A stretch of DNA of 35,788 nt, from positions 1-35,788 of the forward strand of contig JAEUSV010000149.1 in NCBI GenBank assembly GCA_016788485.1, written 5' to 3'. Positions 25,062 to 34,036 of the stretch are shown here, in pieces; position 1 is the stretch's first letter; every line of letters starts with the position of its first letter. This DNA is from Flavobacteriales bacterium (GTDB lineage: Bacteria; Bacteroidota; Bacteroidia; Flavobacteriales_F; PHOS-HE28). The translations under genes and the position numbers were made by a program. The notes beneath the pieces are model-generated. The model had not been told where the DNA came from, did no database searches, and saw only the letters and a program-made list of their open reading frames with translations.

Positions 25062-26321
25062 ATGAAGCACATCTTCCCCGGTCGCTCGCTCCTGCTCGTG
25101 GTGGTGGCCGCGCTCGGCTACTTCGTCGACATCTACGACCTGGTGCTCTTCAACGTGGTGAAGAAGGAGAGCCTCGAGGCCATCGGCCTCAGCGGTGACA
25201 CGCTCCTGCGCTACGACACGGCCCTCTTCAACTGGCAGATGGGCGGCATGCTGCTCGGTGGACTGCTTTGGGGCATGCTCGGCGACAAGCGTGGCCGCGT
25301 GCAGGTGCTCTTCGGGTCCATCCTGCTCTACTCGCTGGCCAACGTGGCCAATGCCTTCGTCACCGACACCTTCCAGTACGCGCTGTGCCGTGTGATCGCC
25401 GGCATCGGACTGGCGGGCGAGCTCGGTGCGGGCATCACCCTGGTGGTGGAGAGCATGCCACGCCAGCACCGCGGCTGGGGCACCATGATCATCGTGACCT
25501 TCGGCGCCCTGGGCGCAGTGGCCGCCAGCCTCGTGGGCAACAGCGGTGGCGCCATCGCCGCCACGCTCGGCCTCGACCTGCAGGCGTGGCAGATGGCCTA
25601 CATCGTGGGAGGCGCGCTCGGCATCGCCCTGCTGGTGATGCGCGCCGGCGCCTTCGAGAGCGGCATGTTCAAGCATGTGCACGCCCGCACCGACGTGGAG
25701 AAGGGCAACTTCCTCGCGCTCTTCCGCACCCGGCGGCGCGCCCTGAAGTACCTGGCCTCGATCGCCATCGGGCTGCCCGTGTGGTACGTGATCGGCGTGC
25801 TCATCAACAAGAGCCACGTGATCGCGCCCGCGCTCGGTGTGCAGGGTGAGGTGAAGGTGGGCGACAGCGTGATGTGGAGCTACATCGGCCTCAGCATCGG
25901 CGACCTGCTGAGCGGCCTGCTGAGCCAGCTGATGAGAAGCCGCCGCAAGGTGATCCTGCTCTACCTGGCCTTCCTGTCCATCACCGTGGTCGTGTTCCTG
26001 TTCACCAGCGGCATGAGCCTAGCCCTCTTCTACGCCATGTGCCTCGTGCTCGGCGCCAGCACCGGCTTCTGGGCCCTCTTCGTGACCGTGGCCAGCGAGC
26101 AGTTCGGCACCAACCTCCGCAGCACCGTCACCAACACCGCGCCCAACTTCGTGCGCGGCGCCGTGATCCCCATCACGCTCTCGTTCGTGGCCCTGCGCAC
26201 CAGCATCGGCGACGTGGGCGCCGCGCTCCTCGTCGGCGCGGTGTGCATCGGGCTCTCCCTTTGGGCCACGCTGCATGTGAAGGAGACCTTCGGGGACGAC
26301 ATGGACTTCCTGGAGTGCTAG
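25062..26321 (+). CDS. MFS transporter, sugar/metabolite porter-like
   Basis: 419 residues with about 12 hydrophobic segments. MFS motif A is present between helices 2 and 3 as GDKRGR (74-79). N-terminal helix 1 carries YFVDIYDLVLF, and helices 4-5 carry RVIAGIGLAGELGAGITLVVE, a pattern shared with the metabolite:H+ symporter and sugar porter families. The substrate is unknown. The C-terminus ends in a short acidic tail (GDDMDFLEC). It starts three bases after the bestrophin stop, so the pair is translated from one message, which hints at coupled ion and solute movement (inference). Confidence 0.85.
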   Translation: MKHIFPGRSLLLVVVAALGYFVDIYDLVLFNVVKKESLEAIGLSGDTLLRYDTALFNWQMGGMLLGGLLWGMLGDKRGRVQVLFGSILLYSLANVANAFVTDTFQYALCRVIAGIGLAGELGAGITLVVESMPRQHRGWGTMIIVTFGALGAVAASLVGNSGGAIAATLGLDLQAWQMAYIVGGALGIALLVMRAGAFESGMFKHVHARTDVEKGNFLALFRTRRRALKYLASIAIGLPVWYVIGVLINKSHVIAPALGVQGEVKVGDSVMWSYIGLSIGDLLSGLLSQLMRSRRKVILLYLAFLSITVVVFLFTSGMSLALFYAMCLVLGASTGFWALFVTVASEQFGTNLRSTVTNTAPNFVRGAVIPITLSFVALRTSIGDVGAALLVGAVCIGLSLWATLHVKETFGDDMDFLEC

Positions 26322-26390
26322 GCCCGCAGCCGGCCGGTGACGACCCGTTGCCTTCGGGACGGCACGCTTCCTGCACCTGAACGGACCGGC

Positions 26391-26398
26391 TATCTTGG
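26391..26398 (+). promoter_or_regulatory. Probable -7 box TATCTTGG for the DPP-IV gene
   Basis: TATCTTGG lies 22 nt before the ATG at 26421. It matches the TAnCTTnG form common in this window. Confidence 0.38.
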
Positions 26399-26420
26399 CC
26401 GTCCCCTGTTGCGACCCCCG

Positions 26421-28634
26421 ATGCGTACGACCATCCTGCTCCTGCCGGCCCTTGTGCTCGGCCTTCATTCCGCCACGGCCCAGAAGGCCATCACCAACCA
26501 GGAGATCTGGTACAGCCCCGCCTTCGGCAGCGAACGCGTGGGCGGCCTGGCCAGCATGAAGGACGGCCTCCACTACACCGTGCTCGAGGCCGAGGACAAG
26601 GTGCCCGTGGTGAACCAGTACGCCTACCGCACCGGCGAGAAGGTCGGTACCATCCTGCGCGGCGACCAGCTGGTGCCCGCAGGTGGCCGGGAGCCCGTGG
26701 AGATGGACGGCTACAGCTTCAGCGGCGATGAGAAGAAGCTGATGATCGAGACCGGCAGCGAGCCCATCTACCGCTACAGCTACTACGCCCACCACTACGT
26801 GTTCGACCGGGGCACCAAGGCCCTGCGTCCCCTTTCCGACACCGCGAAGAGCAAGCAGCGCCTGGCCACCTTCAGCCCCGATGGAGCCCGTGCCGCTTTC
26901 GTGCGCGACAACAACCTCTACGTGGTCGACCTGTCCACCATGGAGGAGCGCGCCGTGACCAGGGACGGTGAATGGAACAAGGTGCTCAACGGCGCCACCG
27001 ACTGGGTCTACGAGGAGGAGTTCACGCTGGTGCAGGGCTACCAGTGGAACCCCTCCGGCACCAAGCTCGTGTACCTGCGCAGCGACGAGGGCCGCGTGAA
27101 GGAGTTCGACCTCACCCTCTTCGGCCACGAGCTCTACCCCTCCGAGTACCGCTACAAGTACCCGAAGGCCGGCGAGGACAACAGCCGCATCAGCCTGCAT
27201 GTGTTCGACGTGCTCAGCGGCACCACCACCGATGTGCCCATCGGGCTCGGGCTCGATGACTTCTACGTGCCGCGCTTCGGCTTCACCGACGACGAGACCG
27301 TGTGGTACATGCAGCTGAACCGCCTGCAGAACGAAAAGCTCATCCTCACCGTGAAGGTGCCGTCGCTCCGCCCGGTGCAGGCCGGCCTGAAGCCCGTGGA
27401 GATCTACCGCGAGACCAGCCCCACCTACATCGAGGTGACCGACGACCTGCACTTCCTGAAGGATGGAAGCGGCTTCCTCCTCACCAGCGAGAAGGGCGGG
27501 TGGAACCAGGTGTACTGGTGTTCGATGGACGGCAAGGTGCAACGTCCCATCACCGCCGGCACGTACGATGTGACCGGCGTGCAGGGCTATGACGAGGCCG
27601 GCAGGCGGGTCATCTTCACGGCGGGCATCCAGTCGCCCACGCAGCAGGGCGTGTACGCCATCGCCCTCAATGGCAAGGGACTCAAGGAACTGAGCCCGGC
27701 CGGCGGCTACAACGATGCCGAATGGAGCACCGGCTTCAAGTTCTTCATCAACACGCGCAGCACCGCCAACGAGCCCGAGATGACCACCCTGCACGAGGGC
27801 TCGGGCAAGCAGGTGAAGGTGCTGAAGGACAACGCGAAGCTGCGCGGCCGGCTGCGCGACCTGGCCCTGCCGCAGAAGGAGTTCTTCACCTTCACCACCG
27901 CCGGCGGCGTTACGCTCAATGGCTGGATGATCAAGCCCAAGGGCTTCGACAGCCGCCAGCAGTACCCCGTGTTCATGACCCAGTACAGCGGGCCCAACAG
28001 CAACGAGGTGCTCGACCAGTGGGACGGCCGCGGGTACATGTGGCACCAGCTGCTCGCGCAGAAGGGCTACGTGGTGGTCTGCGTGGACCCCCGCGGCACC
28101 GGCCGCCGCGGCCGCGACTTCCGCCACATCACCTACGGACAGCTCGGCAAGTACGAGACCGAGGACCAGATCGCCGCGGCCGTGTGGCTGGGTACGCAGC
28201 CCTGGGTGGACAAGGGCCGCATCGGCATCCAGGGCTGGAGCTACGGCGGTTACATGAGCAGCCTGTGCATCACCAAGGGCGCCGAGGTGTTCAAGGCCGC
28301 CATCGCCGTGGCCCCCGTCACCAACTGGCGCTACTACGACAGCATCTATACCGAGCGCTACATGGGCCTGCCCCAGGCCAACGCCAAGGGCTACGACGAC
28401 AACAGCCCCATCAACCACGTGGACAAGCTCAAGGGCAACTACCTGCTGATCCACGGCACGGCCGACGACAACGTGCACTACCAGAACGCCGCCGAGATGA
28501 CCCTCGCGCTGATCAAGGCCAACAAGCCCTTCGACCAGTTCGCCTACCCGGACAAGAACCACGGGATCTACGGCGGCAACACGCGCTGGTACCTGTACGA
28601 GCAGATGACCAACTGGCTGCTGGAGAACCTCTGA
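26421..28634 (+). CDS. Dipeptidyl peptidase IV-type S9 serine peptidase
   Basis: 737 residues. Signal peptide 1-21 (cleaved after ATA-Q or just before), a DPP-IV N-terminal propeller (to about 480) and a prolyl oligopeptidase domain. The double-Glu site that binds the free N-terminus is seen in DWVYEEEF (E198-E200). The triad is S607 (GWSYGGY), D682 (HGTADDNVH) and H714 (DKNHGIYGG). DPP-IV enzymes release X-Pro or X-Ala dipeptides from peptide N-termini in the periplasm or on the surface. The ATG at 26421 was chosen because upstream in-frame codons are not signal-like. Downstream, after 109 bases, come three POT di/tripeptide transporters, so released dipeptides may be taken up by their products. 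Confidence 0.93.
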   Translation: MRTTILLLPALVLGLHSATAQKAITNQEIWYSPAFGSERVGGLASMKDGLHYTVLEAEDKVPVVNQYAYRTGEKVGTILRGDQLVPAGGREPVEMDGYSFSGDEKKLMIETGSEPIYRYSYYAHHYVFDRGTKALRPLSDTAKSKQRLATFSPDGARAAFVRDNNLYVVDLSTMEERAVTRDGEWNKVLNGATDWVYEEEFTLVQGYQWNPSGTKLVYLRSDEGRVKEFDLTLFGHELYPSEYRYKYPKAGEDNSRISLHVFDVLSGTTTDVPIGLGLDDFYVPRFGFTDDETVWYMQLNRLQNEKLILTVKVPSLRPVQAGLKPVEIYRETSPTYIEVTDDLHFLKDGSGFLLTSEKGGWNQVYWCSMDGKVQRPITAGTYDVTGVQGYDEAGRRVIFTAGIQSPTQQGVYAIALNGKGLKELSPAGGYNDAEWSTGFKFFINTRSTANEPEMTTLHEGSGKQVKVLKDNAKLRGRLRDLALPQKEFFTFTTAGGVTLNGWMIKPKGFDSRQQYPVFMTQYSGPNSNEVLDQWDGRGYMWHQLLAQKGYVVVCVDPRGTGRRGRDFRHITYGQLGKYETEDQIAAAVWLGTQPWVDKGRIGIQGWSYGGYMSSLCITKGAEVFKAAIAVAPVTNWRYYDSIYTERYMGLPQANAKGYDDNSPINHVDKLKGNYLLIHGTADDNVHYQNAAEMTLALIKANKPFDQFAYPDKNHGIYGGNTRWYLYEQMTNWLLENL

Positions 28635-28654
28635 ACCAGCAGCAGGGGCAGCAC

Positions 28655-28689
28655 CAGGCGGCAGCGCCCTGCCCTGCCCCTGCCGCCTG
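28655..28689 (+). terminator. Possible terminator hairpin after the DPP-IV gene
   Basis: CAGGCGGCAG (28655-28664) and CTGCCGCCTG (28680-28689) are a perfect 10-bp stem with a 15-nt C-rich loop, followed by TAGTTCC. It lies just before the promoter of the POT operon, so the peptidase and the transporters may be separate transcripts. Confidence 0.35.
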
Positions 28690-28706
28690 TAGTTCCGGCC
28701 CTTTCC

Positions 28707-28714
28707 TACCTTAC
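28707..28714 (+). promoter_or_regulatory. Probable -7 box TACCTTAC for the POT operon
   Basis: TACCTTAC lies 29 nt before the first POT gene (ATG 28744) and shares TACCTT with the boxes at 7054, 9142, 33376 and 34024. Confidence 0.38.
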
Positions 28715-28743
28715 GCCGCAACCTTACACACCGTCCGACCCCG

Positions 28744-30225
28744 ATGAGCCAGACCTCGACCTCGACCACCGGCCACCCGGTAGGCCTCTATTGGCTGTTC
28801 GCCGCCGAGATGTGGGAGCGCTTCTGCTACTACGGCATGCGCGCCCTGCTCCTCCTCTACCTGGTGGAATCGCTGCGCATGGGTGACAACATGGGCTTCG
28901 CGGTCTACGGCGCCTACACGGCGCTGGTGTATGTGATGCCGGTGCTCGGCGGACGCATCGCCGACCGCGTGCTGGGTTCACGCCTGGCCGTGCTGCTCGG
29001 CGGGGTGCTGATGGCCATCGGCGAGTTTGTGATCGTGGGCGGCACGGAGATGCTGCTCTTCTGGGGGATGGCCATCATCATCGTGGGCAACGGCCTCTTC
29101 AAGCCGAACATCAGCACCATGGTGGGCAAGCTCTACCCCGATGGCGACCACCGCAAGGACTCCGGCTTCACCATCTTCTACATCGGCATCAACCTGGGCG
29201 CGCTGCTGGCCACCACGGTGTGCGCCGAGGTGGGGCACATCTACGGCGCCAAGGCCGGCTTCGCCCTCGCCGGCATCGGCATGCTCTGCGGCATCGTGAT
29301 CTTCCAGATGGGCAGCAGGCACTATGCCCACGTGAGCGCCCCGCCCGCCCCGGAGAGCCTCTTCACCCCGAAATGGGGACCGCTGAGCCCCTTCACCGCC
29401 GTGCTCGCCGGATGCCTCGCCCTCATCCCCGTGCTCTACTTCCTGCTCCGTAACACCGATGTGGCCGGCTACGTGCTGCTCGCCGTGGCGGTGCTCGTGC
29501 TCGTCACCCTCATCTCCCGCGGCATCAAGGACGGCAAGGTGCAGCTCGACAAGATGTTCGGCTTCATCATCCTCATGCTCTTCAACGTGGTGTTCTGGGC
29601 CTGCTTCGAACAGGCCGGCAGCAGCCTCACCCTCTTCGCCGACCGCAACGTGGACCGCCACGTCTTCGGCTGGGAGATGGGCGCGGCCACCACGCAGTTC
29701 TTCAATCCCGCCTACATCCTGCTCTTCGGCTCGCTCTTCTCCATCATGTGGGTGAAGCTGAAGCAGGCCGACAAGGACTTCAGCATCCCCATGAAGTTCG
29801 GCCTCGGCATCACCCAGCTCGGCCTTGGCTACCTGGTGATCCTGCTCGCCGCCCCCCTCGCTGTGGAATACCAGGTGCCGCTGTGGACGCTGGCCCTGCT
29901 CTACATGCTGCACACCACCGGTGAGCTCTTCCTGAGCCCCATCGGACTGAGCATGGTGACCAAGCTCGTGCCGAAGGACATGACGGCCACCGCCATGGGC
30001 GCCTGGTTCCTGAGCATTGCGGGCGCCAACTACGCCGCGGGCATGCTCGCCAAGCTCACCGGCGTGGAGCACGAAGGCGGCGAGGAGGCCGTGATCGACA
30101 CCGCAGCCAGCCTCGCCACCTATGTCGATGTGTACAGCACCATGGGCTATGTCACCGTGGGCATCGGCATGTTCCTGGTGGTGGTGAGCCCCTTGGTGAA
30201 CAAGCTCTTCCACGGCATCCGCTAA
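28744..30225 (+). CDS. POT family proton-dependent di/tripeptide transporter 1
   Basis: 493 residues, 12-14 hydrophobic segments. The proton-coupling motif ExxERFxYY is complete in helix 1 (E22, E25, R26, F27, Y29, Y30). The PTR2 signature follows as NGLFKPNISTMVG. GELFLSPIGLSMVTKLVP in the second half holds the helix-10 Glu region typical of POT proteins. Family members import di- and tripeptides with protons across the inner membrane. It is the first of three tandem POT genes, which are 9 and 7 bases apart, and is preceded by a candidate promoter and, further up, by the DPP-IV gene. Confidence 0.93.
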   Translation: MSQTSTSTTGHPVGLYWLFAAEMWERFCYYGMRALLLLYLVESLRMGDNMGFAVYGAYTALVYVMPVLGGRIADRVLGSRLAVLLGGVLMAIGEFVIVGGTEMLLFWGMAIIIVGNGLFKPNISTMVGKLYPDGDHRKDSGFTIFYIGINLGALLATTVCAEVGHIYGAKAGFALAGIGMLCGIVIFQMGSRHYAHVSAPPAPESLFTPKWGPLSPFTAVLAGCLALIPVLYFLLRNTDVAGYVLLAVAVLVLVTLISRGIKDGKVQLDKMFGFIILMLFNVVFWACFEQAGSSLTLFADRNVDRHVFGWEMGAATTQFFNPAYILLFGSLFSIMWVKLKQADKDFSIPMKFGLGITQLGLGYLVILLAAPLAVEYQVPLWTLALLYMLHTTGELFLSPIGLSMVTKLVPKDMTATAMGAWFLSIAGANYAAGMLAKLTGVEHEGGEEAVIDTAASLATYVDVYSTMGYVTVGIGMFLVVVSPLVNKLFHGIR

Positions 30226-30234
30226 GCGCTGACC

Positions 30235-31881
30235 ATGGCGAACACCCCCCTGGCCGCCGGGAAGCACCCCAGTGGCCTGCCCTTCCTCTTCCTCACCGAG
30301 ATGTGGGAGCGGTTCGGGTACTACCTGATGATCGGCATCTTCCAGCTGTACCTCACCGATCCGCTGGCCACCGGCGGCATGGCGATGGACCGCAAGGAGG
30401 CCGCCGACATCTACGGCACCTTCATCGCCTTCGTGTTCCTCACGCCCTTCCTCGGCGGCTTGCTCGCCGACCGCGTGCTGGGCTACTCCCGCAGCATCTT
30501 CATCGGTGGCACCTTGATGGGCCTGGGCTACATGGGCCTCGCTCTGCCCGGCATGGGCGCCTTCTACACCTCGCTCGCGCTGATCATCCTGGGCAACGGC
30601 TTCTTCAAGCCCAACATCAGCACACTGCTCGGCAACCTCTATAACGACCCGCACTACAAGGCGCACAAGGACAGCGGCTACAACATCTTCTACATGGGGA
30701 TCAACGTGGGCGCGAGCGTGTGCAACCTGTTCGCCGCCTACATGCGCAACAAGTACGGCTGGGGCGAGGCCTTCTTCACCGCGGGGGTGGGCATGTTCAT
30801 CGGCCTCATCGTGTTCGCCATCGGGCTGAAGCACTACCGCCACGCCGACGTGCGCAAGCCCGCGCAGAAGGAGGACATGCCGCTGTCCCGCGTGTTCAGC
30901 ACCGTGTTCCTTCCCGCCATCATCGTGGGCATCGCCGCGTGGAGCATCCCCGGCAACCTGCTGGGCAGCGACAGCACCGACGCCTTCATCTTCGCCACCA
31001 TCCCGGTCATCATCTTCTACGTGGGCCTGTGGGTCCGCGCCAGCGTCGACGACAAGCGGCACCTCGCCGCCCTGCTCAGCATCTTCGCGGTGAGCATCAT
31101 GTTCTGGGCCGTCTTCAAGCAGAACGGCACCGCCCTCACCACCTGGGCCCAGTTCTACACCGACCGCGAGGTGCCCGCCGCCGTGCAGCCCGCCGCCGAA
31201 ACGCTCTACCTGGCCGAGAAGGTGGTGAACGCCACCGACTCCGTCACCGCCTACGACGCCAACTTCAAGGTGATCAAGGTGGACGGCAAGGAGGTGAAGG
31301 AGCTCGGCAAGCCGGTCTACTTCAAGAACCTGCAACCGGAACTGATGCCCGCCGAGGGGGCCACGCTGCACCTGTTCAACACCGAGCTCTTCCAGAGCGT
31401 GAACCCGCTGTGGGTGATCCTGCTGACCCCGGTGGTGGTGGCCTTCTTCGCGCTGTTGAAACGGCGCGGCCGCGAGCCCAACACCGCCACCAAGATCGCC
31501 TGGGGCCTGCTGATCAGCGCGCTCAGCACGCTGGTGATGGTGGCCGCCGTGTACGTGTGCCACAACGGGGAGATGAAGGCCAGCGCCTGGTGGCTGATCG
31601 CCTGCTACGGCGTGGTCACCGTGGGCGAACTGTTCCTGAGCCCCATGGGCCTGAGCCTGGTGAGCAAGGTGAGCCCCAAGCGCCTCACCGCCCTGATGAT
31701 GGGCGGCTGGTTCCTCAGCACCAGCATCGGCAACAAGCTCAGCGGCATCCTCGCCACGCTGTGGGACAGCTACGCCCACAAGAGCGGCTTCTTCCTCGTG
31801 AACTTCGCCCTGCTGGGCGCCGCGGCCATCGGCATGTTCCTGATGCTGCGCTGGCTCAACAGGACCATCTCCGAACACTGA
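30235..31881 (+). CDS. POT family peptide transporter 2, with long extra loop
   Basis: 548 residues. ExxERFxYY is complete (TEMWERFGYY, residues 21-30) and FFKPNISTLLG is present. About 55 residues longer than its neighbours, mostly from a hydrophilic insertion at about 310-385 (from VPAAVQPAAETLYLAEKVV through LMPAEGATLHLFNTELFQ) between two membrane helices. It has strand-like and charged stretches and probably forms a small extracytoplasmic or cytoplasmic lobe. GELFLSPMGLSLVSKVSP matches the helix-10 region. It starts 9 bases after transporter 1. Confidence 0.92.
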   Translation: MANTPLAAGKHPSGLPFLFLTEMWERFGYYLMIGIFQLYLTDPLATGGMAMDRKEAADIYGTFIAFVFLTPFLGGLLADRVLGYSRSIFIGGTLMGLGYMGLALPGMGAFYTSLALIILGNGFFKPNISTLLGNLYNDPHYKAHKDSGYNIFYMGINVGASVCNLFAAYMRNKYGWGEAFFTAGVGMFIGLIVFAIGLKHYRHADVRKPAQKEDMPLSRVFSTVFLPAIIVGIAAWSIPGNLLGSDSTDAFIFATIPVIIFYVGLWVRASVDDKRHLAALLSIFAVSIMFWAVFKQNGTALTTWAQFYTDREVPAAVQPAAETLYLAEKVVNATDSVTAYDANFKVIKVDGKEVKELGKPVYFKNLQPELMPAEGATLHLFNTELFQSVNPLWVILLTPVVVAFFALLKRRGREPNTATKIAWGLLISALSTLVMVAAVYVCHNGEMKASAWWLIACYGVVTVGELFLSPMGLSLVSKVSPKRLTALMMGGWFLSTSIGNKLSGILATLWDSYAHKSGFFLVNFALLGAAAIGMFLMLRWLNRTISEH

Positions 31882-31888
31882 CCGCACG

Positions 31889-33373
31889 ATGTCGCAGCAC
31901 CTCACTCTCGATCAGATCCGCTCCTTCAAGGGCACCTACCCGAAGCAGCTCTGGGCGCTCTTCTTCACGGAGATGTGGGAGCGCTTCTGCTTCTACGGCA
32001 TGCGCGGTATGCTCACCGTGTTCATGGTGTCCCAGCTCGGCCTTGATGACCCCACGGCCAACCTGCAGTACGGCGCCATCCAGGCCTTCGTGTACGCATT
32101 CACCTTCATCGGCGGCGTGTTCGCGGACAAGGTCCTCGGCTTCCAGAAGTCGCTGTTCTGGGGCGCGCTGCTGATGATCGCAGGCGGACTGGTGATCGCG
32201 TTCTCGCCCAGGGACCTCTTCTACATCGGCATCTGCTTCTCCATCATCGGCACCGGCTTCTTCAAGCCCAACATCAGCACCATGGTGGGCCAGCTCTACC
32301 ATGCCGACGACAGCCGCCGCGATGCCGGGTTCAGCCTCTTCTACGCCGGCATCAACGTGGGCGCCCTGCTCGGCGGCATCGTGATGATCGCCGTGGGCAA
32401 GTACGTCAGCTGGAACTGGGCCTTCGCCCTGGTGGCCGTGGTGATGACCATCAGCCTCGTGAACTTCGCCCTCACCCGGAAGAGCATGGGGCCCATCGGC
32501 CTCAGCCCGCTGCATCCCGACATGCCCGCGGCAAGGCGGAAGTTCTACGAGGTCGCCACCTACGTGGGCTCGCTCATCGCCATCCCCTTCATCCTGCTGC
32601 TGGTCACCAACACCCGGTACACGGACCTCTTCATGTACATCATCGGTCCCGCCACACTGGTGTACCTGGCCTGGGAGATGCGGAAGTTCAACGCGCAGGA
32701 GAACAAGCGGCTGGGCGCCGCCCTGGTCTTCATCCTCTTCTCCGTGCTCTTCTGGGCCTTCTTCGAGCAGAGCGGCGGCAGCCTGAGCCTCTTCGCCCTG
32801 AACAACCTGCGGCACGACCTCCTCGGCATCCCGATGGACCCGAACGTGGTGAACAACGGCGCGAACTCCCTCTTCGTGATCGTGTTCGCAGCCCCCCTTG
32901 GCATCCTTTGGGTGTGGCTCAGCAAGCGGAAGCTCGAGCCCAACAGCGTGGTGAAGTTCGGTATGGGCTTCCTGCTGCTCGCCCTCGCCTTCTATGTCTT
33001 CTACGCCACCATCTTCTTCGCCGATGCCGATGGGGTGACCTCGCTTGACGTCTTCACGCTTGGCTACTTCGTGATCACCTTCGGGGAGCTGTGCCTCAGC
33101 CCCATCGGCCTTTCGCTGATGACCAAGCTCTCGCCCCAGGGCGTGCAAGGCCTGATGATGGGCATGTGGTTCCTCGCCAGCGCCTACGGACAGTACGTGG
33201 CCGGACTGCTCGGAGCAGGCATGAGCATCGCCGATGAGAAGGCCACCAACATGGCCAAGCTGCAGAGCTACACGGACGGCTACCTGCAACTGGGCATCTA
33301 CGCGCTGGTGGCCGGCATCGCCCTCATCGTCATCTCCCCCGGAGTGCGGCGGTTGATGCGGGGGATCCACTGA
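31889..33373 (+). CDS. POT family peptide transporter 3
   Basis: 494 residues. The coupling motif reads EMWERFCFYGMRG (E28, E31, R32, F33, F35, Y36), so the first tyrosine of ExxERFxYY is Phe, a change seen in many functional POT proteins. FFKPNISTMVG and GELCLSPIGLSLMTKLSP are present. By eye it is closer to transporter 1 than to transporter 2 (no long insertion, similar ends). It starts 7 bases after transporter 2. A new promoter box lies just after its stop. Confidence 0.93.
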   Translation: MSQHLTLDQIRSFKGTYPKQLWALFFTEMWERFCFYGMRGMLTVFMVSQLGLDDPTANLQYGAIQAFVYAFTFIGGVFADKVLGFQKSLFWGALLMIAGGLVIAFSPRDLFYIGICFSIIGTGFFKPNISTMVGQLYHADDSRRDAGFSLFYAGINVGALLGGIVMIAVGKYVSWNWAFALVAVVMTISLVNFALTRKSMGPIGLSPLHPDMPAARRKFYEVATYVGSLIAIPFILLLVTNTRYTDLFMYIIGPATLVYLAWEMRKFNAQENKRLGAALVFILFSVLFWAFFEQSGGSLSLFALNNLRHDLLGIPMDPNVVNNGANSLFVIVFAAPLGILWVWLSKRKLEPNSVVKFGMGFLLLALAFYVFYATIFFADADGVTSLDVFTLGYFVITFGELCLSPIGLSLMTKLSPQGVQGLMMGMWFLASAYGQYVAGLLGAGMSIADEKATNMAKLQSYTDGYLQLGIYALVAGIALIVISPGVRRLMRGIH

Positions 33374-33375
33374 CC

Positions 33376-33383
33376 TACCTTCG
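33376..33383 (+). promoter_or_regulatory. Probable -7 box TACCTTCG for the thioredoxin gene
   Basis: TACCTTCG lies two bases after the stop of transporter 3 and 52 nt before the ATG at 33436, identical in sequence to the box at 9142. Confidence 0.42.
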
Positions 33384-33435
33384 TTCCACACCCCTCCGGC
33401 ACGGTATTCGCTGATCCCGGCACACCACATCACCC

Positions 33436-34002
33436 ATGCGTACAAGCCTCCTTGCCCTCGTCCTTCTCCCCCTGGCACTGCTGGCCCAGGACCCCCACGC
33501 CGGCCAGAAGATCAAGTGGATGACCTTCGACCAGGCCATGGCCGCAGCGAAGAAGGACGGCAAGCCCCTCTTCATCGATGTGTACACCCAGTGGTGCGGG
33601 CCATGCAAGATGCTCAGCGGCCGCACCTTCATGGACGATCAGCTCGCCGCCTATGTGAACGAGCACTTCCACGCCGTGAAGTTCGACGCCGAGGGCAACG
33701 AGAAGGTCACGTACAAGGGCAAGTCCTACGGCAACCCCAACTTCAACCCGCAGGCCGTGGGCGGCCGCAACGGCACGCACGACCTCACCATGCTCATCGC
33801 GCCTGTGGAGGGCCGTGTGGCCTACCCCACCATCGTGTACATGGACAAGGACGGCAATGTGCTCGCACCCGTGCAGGGCTTCATGACGCCTGAGCAGATG
33901 GAGCCCATCCTCATCTACTTCGGCGAAGGCAAGCACAAGACCATGGACTGGCCCACCTTCTCCAAGGACTTCAAGAGCCGGCGCACGCCCGTGGGCCAGT
34001 AG
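33436..34002 (+). CDS. Exported thioredoxin-family protein
   Basis: 188 residues. Signal peptide 1-17 (cleaved before QDPHAG). Thioredoxin fold with active site WCGPC (C54, C57) and the cis-proline loop AYPTIVYMDKDG. The insertion between these (KVTYKGKSYGNPNFNPQAVGGRNGTHDL) is longer than in plain thioredoxin. The C-terminal 25 residues are basic. It is expected to act in the periplasm as a thiol-disulphide reductase or oxidase; the partner is unknown. The next gene, also exported and thioredoxin-like, follows after 34 bases with its own promoter box. Confidence 0.88.
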   Translation: MRTSLLALVLLPLALLAQDPHAGQKIKWMTFDQAMAAAKKDGKPLFIDVYTQWCGPCKMLSGRTFMDDQLAAYVNEHFHAVKFDAEGNEKVTYKGKSYGNPNFNPQAVGGRNGTHDLTMLIAPVEGRVAYPTIVYMDKDGNVLAPVQGFMTPEQMEPILIYFGEGKHKTMDWPTFSKDFKSRRTPVGQ

Positions 34003-34023
34003 GCGCCGCGGCGCTCCTGCGGC

Positions 34024-34031
34024 TACCTTTG
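34024..34031 (+). promoter_or_regulatory. -7 promoter box TACCTTTG for the deiodinase-like gene
   Basis: TACCTTTG, a perfect TAnnTTTG, with only GACCG before the ATG at 34037. It has the same layout as the box at 3756 and predicts a leaderless mRNA. Confidence 0.6.
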
Positions 34032-34036
34032 GACCG

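Noticed and set aside
28978..31905. Long open frame (975 codons) on the minus strand opposite the POT genes
   Set aside because: It is rich in H, V, A, G, E and Q, has no domain or signal, and mirrors the third-position GC bias of the POT genes. Similar antisense frames at 22575-25817, 26019-28769, 11311-14025 and 17039-19672 have the same cause.
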